The notes under the pieces: generated by a model
The model's database searches: none
The model's input: only the letters and a program-made list of their open reading frames with translations
Told to the model about the DNA's origin: nothing
Part shown: positions 57,871 through 64,000 of the stretch, one piece after another
Position numbering within the stretch: the stretch's first letter is position 1
Layout: each line of letters begins with the position of its first letter
Source of the DNA: Polyporus tsugae
Taxonomy: Eukaryota; Basidiomycota; Agaricomycetes; Polyporales; Polyporaceae
Assembly (NCBI GenBank): GCA_024305745.1
Contig: JAHRBS010000005.1
Coordinates: 1,240,001-1,304,000, forward strand
Length of the DNA: 64,000 nt
Reading direction: 5' to 3'
Position numbers and translations under genes: made by a program

Positions 57871-59172
57871 CTACCAGTCCGATGAACCGACGGGCTCGTT
57901 GAAGGAAGCGAGGGGGGTGAGCTCCGCGATCCACCAGTCGAGGGGTCGAGCCGTCGACGCCGTAAGAGAGACCGGAGGTTTGGGGGGAAGTTGCTGCACA
58001 TCTTGAATGAGGGCGGCATCGACGGCGGGGATCAACGGAGCCCGGCCGAAACGCTCCACCGACCAGGTGTACCCAGCTTGCGCAGCCTCGAGTTCCGTGC
58101 CGAGTGACAGGGAGTGGGGGATGGGTATCGTCTGCGTGACCAACTGATTAGGGAAAGTGGCGCCGCACACGGCTGGAGGTGCAGAGTACGCGACGTGGTC
58201 GGGTATGAGCGGCGCGCAACCGTTGAACGACGAATAGTAGTTGTAGAGCTGATATTCGGGCAGGGGGAAATCCTCTCGGGGTGCTGAGAGCTGAAGCATG
58301 GGGGCTTGCAACAAGTCCGGGTAGAACGTGCCGTCCGAAGCGAAGTCCAGCACCGCGGGCGAAGGGACGCGAGAACCAGCCGCTGACGGAGGGAAGCTGT
58401 ACAGAGACGGAGCAGGACTCGGTGATAACGTGTATGACGGTGTCAGCACCGGTGTATGCAGAAGAAACTCGTCGCTGGGCATGGAGGACGAGGACCAGCC
58501 GTTCTTGTGATGGAAGGGATGGACCGGCATGGGGACGGGGACAGCGTACGAAGATGCAGGGACCGCTGAAGGTGCGTTATGTGAGGGAAAGAAGGGTGCC
58601 TGGGAGGGAACGACGGGATGAGGGGGACTCGCAAGCACGCCGTGACCGGTGTGAGGGGAGGAGCTCGCCGACGGAATGTCGAGGATAGCTGCAGAGTTAT
58701 CTGGAGCACGTGGTTTTCGCCCCTTTCGTCCCCGTCCCTTAGAAGCTTGCGGGGCAATCCCCAGGTTCTTCGCGCTCTTCTTCCCAGCCGAGCGGCCTTT
58801 CCCACGCAGTTCAGGGTACTTGAGGTCATGGAGCCTCTTCAGCTCAAGGGCCTTCTGTTTGTACGGAATCTGCTCTTCGACAGACATCGAGTGCCACACC
58901 TCGCCGGCGTTCCTGGACACATCCGATTGCTTCATCTTACCTGCCGTCTCCGACAAAGATACGTCTTGCTGCTTGTGGATTCCCGCCTTCTCCGCCTTGG
59001 ACTTTTTGCTAAACTCCGAGCGGAAGCAGATAAAGGCGTTCGACGGCTTGGGCTTGTACTCCGGGTCCTTCCTGCGAAGTCTATCAGCCCGAGAAGGCCT
59101 GAGCACGTCAAGTGTGAGTAAAGGAACAGGGCAAAGTGGTTGAGTGCGGCGTGTAGATAAAAGGACGTACAT
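57871..59172 (-). CDS. HMG-box transcription factor (HMG-1)
   Basis: DNA-binding protein with one HMG-box of the MATA/sequence-specific type: KPKPSNAFICFRSEFSKKSK, DVSRNAGEVWHSMSVEEQIP and YKQKALELKRLHDLKYPELR. A basic run (GRSAGKKSAKNLG, KGRGRKGRKPR), a likely nuclear signal, follows. The long Pro/Ser-rich C-terminus resembles an activation domain. The only upstream in-frame ATG (59172-59170) overlaps a GTACGT donor. Splicing 59170-59099 gives AT/G, i.e. MPSRADRLRRKDPEYKPKP, 409 aa; unspliced reading gives 433 aa. HMG-2 next door has its first intron two codons after the ATG, supporting the spliced form. Relatives in basidiomycetes control mating and fruiting; a specific role here is inference. 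Confidence 0.85.
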   Translation of the reverse strand: MYVLLSTRRTQPLCPVPLLTLDVLRPSRADRLRRKDPEYKPKPSNAFICFRSEFSKKSKAEKAGIHKQQDVSLSETAGKMKQSDVSRNAGEVWHSMSVEEQIPYKQKALELKRLHDLKYPELRGKGRSAGKKSAKNLGIAPQASKGRGRKGRKPRAPDNSAAILDIPSASSSPHTGHGVLASPPHPVVPSQAPFFPSHNAPSAVPASSYAVPVPMPVHPFHHKNGWSSSSMPSDEFLLHTPVLTPSYTLSPSPAPSLYSFPPSAAGSRVPSPAVLDFASDGTFYPDLLQAPMLQLSAPREDFPLPEYQLYNYYSSFNGCAPLIPDHVAYSAPPAVCGATFPNQLVTQTIPIPHSLSLGTELEAAQAGYTWSVERFGRAPLIPAVDAALIQDVQQLPPKPPVSLTASTARPLDWWIAELTPLASFNEPVGSSDW

Positions 59173-60250
59173 GGTTCTTGGTTGGATTTCGTCGGTGGGA
59201 GATGCACGGAGCACTGTGCGCGTAAAGGGGGAAAGGGAGGGCAGGACGGGGGAGGGGAGAGAAAAGAATGACGAGAAGGATAAGAAAAGGAGGGTGAGTG
59301 GGGTGGAAACCAGTTCAAGAGACGACGCACAGTTAGAGGGTCGCCATAAATACGGAGAGCGGTGCTCGCCCAAGGCGTACCCACAGGGAGTCGGTCTGGA
59401 CCGATGCGACCGCCGTACCCACGCAACGCCCCTCCATTGTCAGCCCTTGTGGCCAGACGACGCGAGGAGGGCCAACGACCGCATAGTCCACGCTGGAGGA
59501 AGATCCGCAGCATTCGCCGCATTGGCCCGAGCGTCCACGAGCGGCGGGTCTCAGGAACGACAGGATGACGTGGTATGTCTTGTGCGCGAGCGAGAAGGCT
59601 AAAACTCTATTCTCTTATGTATCCGAGGTGTCTTGCTTCGGGCGGCTCGCCGCTACCTCCGACGGACCATGCGTTTTATCGGTATTGTCTTTCCCGTCGT
59701 GCCGCCTCGAGTTGTCATTGGATAAACACGGTGGACCGCTCACAGAAGATGTGGTTAACACAAGTACAGTGCTGAGTGACAGATAACACGTAAACAGCAG
59801 CTGAGAAAATAAACATACGGTAGTAACTTGCAAAGATTGAATGGGGGGTGGTCGACTCCGAGAACCGATGACGAGGCGTCGAAAATGGAGATTCATACAA
59901 GCATTGGTGGCTGTGCTGATGGCGTCGCAGGTGACAAAAACGGCAAGTGGCCGCCCGGTGCCTTGGGTCGGCGGTGGAACTTCAATGCATTCGTGTGGAT
60001 AAGAAACCGCATTAACTATTAGATATTCTGGGAAGTATAAAACACATATAAAAGGTTTGTTACGGAACAAGCGATCCCACGACGAATACAGAATATACAC
60101 GGTGAACACTGCACCGGCACGAACGAACTTGAATCGACTGAGATTAAACTTATGCGATCATTAGGAACTTACTAAAGTATACGGGCAGGGTCATCAAAAT
60201 AGACCGTAAAGTTTTGGTATGTAGGACTGGTTCATCGGTGTAGACCAATT
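59173..60250. other. Promoter/spacer between the two HMG-box genes
   Basis: About 1.1 kb with no supported ORF; the minus-strand 164-codon ORF has no domain features. It is long for this gene-dense region, compatible with an extended promoter of HMG-1. Confidence 0.4.
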
Positions 60251-61420
60251 TCAACCTGCCATCACTCCTCCGTCCATTTGCCACCCCTCCACGAACTGTC
60301 CAACACCAAAACCTGAGTGCTCAGAGCCTTGCACGAAGTCGGCACGGCTGGGGATAGTAGGGGCGAACCCATCAACACCGGACTCCCACTGGTGGAACGG
60401 GGACGGAACTGCTTGAGCGGGGAAAAGCGCATCGTCTGTCACATCGGCCTGATACGCCCCGTAATCAAAGTCGATCTCGCCATGGGGTAGGGAAGGAGCA
60501 GTCACGGTGCTGGGATGATAGTAGTGCGCGGCCGGTAGCTCTGCCTCCCCGGTCCAACCTGGATGGGTTTGCATTTGCATGTCGAGAGGTGCAGACACGG
60601 CGACCGGTGCAGGCTGGACGGTAGCCACGTACTGGCCGCCGTTGAGAGTGGCGTTGTCGAAGGAGGACATGGTGGGAGGGACTTCAGATGCTTGCCATCC
60701 AACATGGTCTTCCGGCGGCACCATGGGCGACGGCTGAACGGAAGGATAAACAGGTAGGGAGGTGGGAGTCGAGAAGAGGGCGGGGGCGGAAGATGACGCT
60801 TGCGAGGTGGTGGACGGGGACCGCGACTCGGAAGAGGAACGACTCGCAGAGGAGCGAGACCGAGACGAAGAGGACGGACCGCGAACTTGAACAATGTGGG
60901 GAGCAAGTCGAGGCCTGGACGTCTTCTTCCTCTCGACGTCGCCGCGCTTCTTCCTAACCCTCTTCCTCGGCTTCGGCAGTGCGGCGGTCGCAGCCTTGCG
61001 TTGCGCGGCGGTCGGCAACGACTTGATATACCGCCTCACTCGCCAGTACTCCGGGAAACGTGCTTCGTGCTCGGCGTAAACGTCCAGAACGAGATACTTC
61101 CAGAAATCTGGGTTCTGCCGCTTTTGCCCCTTCCAGACCTTCCCCGCCTCTTTCGAAACCGCGTCCTGTCGTCTCGACGGCGATTCAGGGAGCAGCTCGT
61201 TGTAGACCATCCTGAAGCAAACCCATATGTTCATCAGCTTCTTCCTGTCGACATCCTCCACGTCCAGGATGAAGTCGATCAAGGCCTCGCGAGTGCCGAA
61301 TCTCTCCAAGACCCTCTCTAAGGTAAAGTGAAGCTCGGCTATGTCGCGCTATAAACAGCCGTGGTTGAATATCGGAGGGATACTATCAGATTTTTAATGG
61401 CGAATGGGACGTACCGACAT
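60251..61420 (-). CDS. Divergent HMG-box protein (HMG-2)
   Basis: Exon 1 is only 6 nt (61420-61415, ATGTCG), the intron starts GTACGTCC and ends TTTATAG, and exon 2 is 61348-60251; together 367 aa. Residues about 33-105 align with the HMG-box of the neighbour: NIWVCFRMVYNEL for NAFICFRSEF, DAVSKEAGKVWK for SDVSRNAGEVWH, and HEARFPEYWRVRR for HDLKYPELR. A basic patch (KPRKRVRKKRGDVERKK) follows, then a Ser-rich and Pro-rich tail. Several usually conserved box residues are changed, so DNA binding may be weak or altered. It probably arose by tandem duplication with HMG-1. Confidence 0.75.
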
Positions 61421-62214
61421 GAGAAGAGAAGGGGGAGCGAACGAGAAACGGTGGAGAAGGCTGAACGAAAGTGACGCTTCAACTTCAAGTTAAGTCCCCG
61501 TAGATATACTCCCCTCCTCTCGGAGAACCCCGGGCCAAAGCGAGCCATGACACCAACGCGAACGTCACGTTCAGTGGCACGGCTAACCTCTTACCCCCTT
61601 TATTTCCACAAAACAAACGTAGCCCGCAGCCAACGAACGCCCGTGGTTAACCGCTTGGTGTGATGAGCGCCGGGCATTCGTCTCTTAAGCCCATTGTCCT
61701 GATACGAACAAGCTTTCAAGGGCTGCGGTGCTCCGACACAAGAAGAAGCGAATGGCACAACCGCAACGCTTAGGAGGATCTGGACAAAAAGCTAAAGCAA
61801 CTTAGCCGATACGTCGGGTGTTGATGGACCATTACACTCACCTGTGAACGATACCCCACGGAACCGAACAAGTCGGAAAGATCGAGGACTAGGCGCAAAG
61901 AAACAGAAATGCGATCCAATCGCCTGTCTTTCCCCAAAAGCGGCGATTTCCAGGGACTAGGAGAGTGGAGGAGACGCCGTCGTGCTGCATAGGTACTGAG
62001 GTGGTAAACGATGATTGTGCCTTCCGCTGTAATGATAGCTTCGCGGTCATACGCGTGCGAAAAGATAGGCCCCTGGAAAGGAAGGACGAGGAAGATAGCC
62101 GAGATCCCAGCAACAAAGCTGAGCAAAGCGCGAAGCACGAGTGTTGTCCAGTGCCGCTCCACTTTCCTGATTTGCTGGAAGTCGGTCCGTTAGCCGTACC
62201 GTCCTCTTCGCCTG
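61421..62214. other. Intergenic, upstream of HMG-2
   Basis: No supported gene. A minus-strand 130-codon ORF (61770-62162) starts with a hydrophobic segment (LRALLSFVAGISAIFLVL) but lacks other support. Confidence 0.3.
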
Positions 62215-63430
62215 CTACAGGGTTGCATCACGCCACGTCGGATCTATCCACTCCGGCCCAAACAGGTAATCAAACACCTCCTTCTCCTTCTTTGGATAGA
62301 AGTCCTTCGAGTCGTACCGCCAGGTGCTCTTCCATATCAGTAGCGCACAGAGGGACTAGTCGCCAGTATACGCACATCCCTAAACTGTCAAACTTCAGCC
62401 AGAGCTTTTCTTTCGTCCACCGCCTAATATCTGGCTGAAACATGATCGAACCCGTCCTGCTCGCGGACGCTGTCATCGACATTGGCGCTGCAGCTGAGGG
62501 AGGCCGTCAACCACGCACCATTCGAGAATAGTCGTCGGGTATATCTTCGGCGGAGTAAATATAAGCTCGAGTCGCCGCCGCGCCGCGCCGTTGTGGAACG
62601 GCGACGACGGGAGAAGGATGAACACGGTCAGTGCCTCCTCTGAGCTGTCCCAGTGTTGCAGGCGGAGGGGGTTGTGCGCGTGGAAGCCACCGAGATCTAT
62701 CCGAACCGTGAGGGTTTGAAGATATTGGTGCAACATACGCATAACATGCGTTACCATGCCTGACGCAGTATCACATGTCGGTGGATGCAATGAGGAGGTG
62801 GGACTCAAATCACCGACTCACCGCGTTCATGAAGCCACCGTACGAACTGCTTGCAGAGTCCCTTACTCTTGGCGCGTCGCAATGGGTGAAGACGATATTC
62901 ACGTCGTCACTATCCGGCCTTCCGCGCGTGTAGCTGAGCCGCGAGTGAGTCATGCATGGTGGGAGAGACGCGGATGGACGTTGCGTACCCCGGGCCCTCC
63001 GGCAATTGTCGACACGCACCCCAGATTGCTTCATCAACGCCCTGCCCCTCTCTTCCACCTCCGACCGAGGGATCCTTTACACAGCGACAGTCGTGTCAGT
63101 CCCTTCATCACGCAGATAGAGCGGTGACATACGTACTTCCTCATGAGCTCTCAGCCCTATCGCGGTTGAGTTTCGGAGTCGTCAAGCGTGCATGGGCTGA
63201 GGTTGCACAAGCGGCGACGTGCAGTTGGCTGCCCGATGTCATAGATTGGTGCGAACAGCGAGGGGTTTTGGAAGCCTTCGGAAGCCTTGATCACCTCTGG
63301 AAATTGGTGGAGAGCAGAAGTGTAAGCGGACAGGGAGGAAAACGAGCCGGGAGAAGCAGGGTGCTCCGCGTACCTGGGATACTATCTGGCCTAAGTTGAG
63401 GTACTGCTCGATCCAAATCATACGTTTTGT
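62215..63430 (-). CDS. Possible multi-exon gene, unrecognised
   Basis: Several minus-strand stretches look coding. The last, ending at a TAG (62217-62215), reads STWRYDSKDFYPKKEKEVFD then YLFGPEWIDPTWRDATL. A middle one (62480-62720) reads LTVRIDLGGFHAHNPLRLQH and ILLPSSPFHNGAARRRLELI. An upstream one near 63200-63420 reads IWIEQYLNLGQIVSQ, a GT-AG intron, then EVIKASEGFQNPSLFAPIYD. I could not join them into one frame and do not recognise the family. Confidence 0.3.
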
Positions 63431-63605
63431 CGGCAAGCTAGCGTTGTCTCATAGTCTTGTTTGGTATTTCCCTCAAGTCACCAACGTTGCAGTCGGACGC
63501 ACAGACTCGACAGGGAAAGTTTGACGCTCGCATTTGGTTCTTATTACATAACGGTTAACGGCATCCGGTGGTTTCCGAGTCGTCCCACGTCGGGCCGTGA
63601 CGCTC

Positions 63606-63716
63606 TAGGTTCGGAACAAGCCGCCTTCTCCGCTCATAATTTCGTGCTCCGCACGTCCTTCTGGTGAAGGTGCGCTGCGAAGCAAGCGCCGGAGCAAGGG
63701 GCTTGCTCCGAACCTA
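63606..63716. mobile_element. 111-bp MITE with 17-bp inverted ends and 9-bp TSD
   Basis: The element starts TAGGTTCGGAACAAGCC and ends GGCTTGCTCCGAACCTA, inverted repeats with one mismatch over 17 bp and weaker pairing inside. Perfect 9-bp direct repeats GTGACGCTC flank it (63597-63605 and 63717-63725), a clear target-site duplication. Nine bp is the size made by Mutator-like transposases. It has no coding capacity, so it is a non-autonomous element. Confidence 0.88.
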
Positions 63717-64000
63717 GTGACGCTCATGGTTCCTATGTACATTGTAACTCACATCTACTCTCCCCATCACGGTTTTTGTACACCATTGAGTTGTTCGCAC
63801 ACACAACATGAAAAAGTGCAACGAGATCGCGCATTTCCAGTGGTTATCATAAAATCCGAGGGGACTCCGAGAGACCCGGGTGTGAGGTATGTTCACAGTG
63901 TCTTGCTCTTCGTTTCTCCTACTTGTCACTTATACATATGTGCTAGCATCAAACCCCATAAGTACCCACTGGCACACATCTAAATAACTTTCAGTCAGGG

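Noticed and set aside
59173..59373. N-terminal extension of HMG-1 up to 59373
   Set aside because: It has no ATG start and is low-complexity Ser/Leu/Pro sequence typical of a promoter CT tract read through.
1..64000. tRNA or rRNA genes
   Set aside because: GGTTCGA-like words (for example near 1794 and 50343) lack a matching A-box and clover-leaf pairing or lie in coding exons; no rRNA core motif was seen.

Overview
The window looks like nuclear DNA of an Agaricomycete (mushroom-forming basidiomycete). Protein genes are densely packed and broken by many short GT-AG introns, mostly 47-75 nt with CTGAC/CTAAT-like branch points. Several families are typical of that class: Tnp2-type transposase, DUF6533-type membrane proteins, F-box/RNI-like LRR families, and a short Cys-rich DCGSP protein. 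No rRNA, tRNA or CRISPR was seen. The species cannot be named from this sequence.

Layout. 1-1.6 kb: 5' part of a Tnp2-type transposase running off the left edge (minus). 3.8-9.2 kb: three F-box/LRR-like copies (A, a pseudogene; C; D), all plus. 9.4-12.3 kb: no intact gene, but a minus-strand mosaic of decayed fragments whose sources lie 12-20 kb to the right (carrier 3' end, CHL1 exons, an unidentified locus). 12.7-15.8 kb: 3-hydroxybutyryl-CoA dehydrogenase with a 1.34-kb intron and a 7-nt exon. 18.1-18.6 kb: 88-aa Cys-rich protein. 19.7-21.3 kb: DUF6533-type membrane protein with a frame break. 22.05-23.25 kb: peroxisomal-type carrier. 23.3-24.6 kb: second copy of the unidentified locus. 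25.3-25.9 kb: heptad-repeat protein. 26.3-30.1 kb: CHL1/DDX11 helicase. 30.4-33.1 kb: YCII-like protein, ISA2, and a 120-aa unknown. 33.4-42.2 kb: second F-box/LRR group (E and pseudogene B on minus, remnant F and intact G on plus). 43.3-44.7 kb: geranylgeranyl diphosphate synthase, divergent from GCN1 (45.0-54.2 kb). 54.5-56.9 kb: MFS transporter. 57.9-61.4 kb: two tandem HMG-box genes. 63.6 kb: a 111-bp MITE with a perfect 9-bp target duplication.

The right third and the CHL1-ISA2 stretch are ordinary housekeeping DNA: mitochondrial Fe-S assembly, chromosome cohesion helicase, isoprenoid supply and translational control. The unusual part is the 3.8-42 kb interval. The F-box/LRR pair A-C on plus at the left is mirrored by the pair B-E on minus at the right. 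Between them, pieces of CHL1 and of the carrier have been copied, introns included, into the 9.4-12.3 kb block. I read this as a locus repeatedly reshaped by inverted segmental duplication and decay. I do not see a convincing new enzymatic system; the structural history and the degenerating F-box/LRR family are the best targets. Exon boundaries come from reading splice signals and checking that exons sum to whole codons. For HBD, the carrier, YCII, ISA2, GGPPS, the 88-aa and 120-aa proteins and HMG2 they close exactly.
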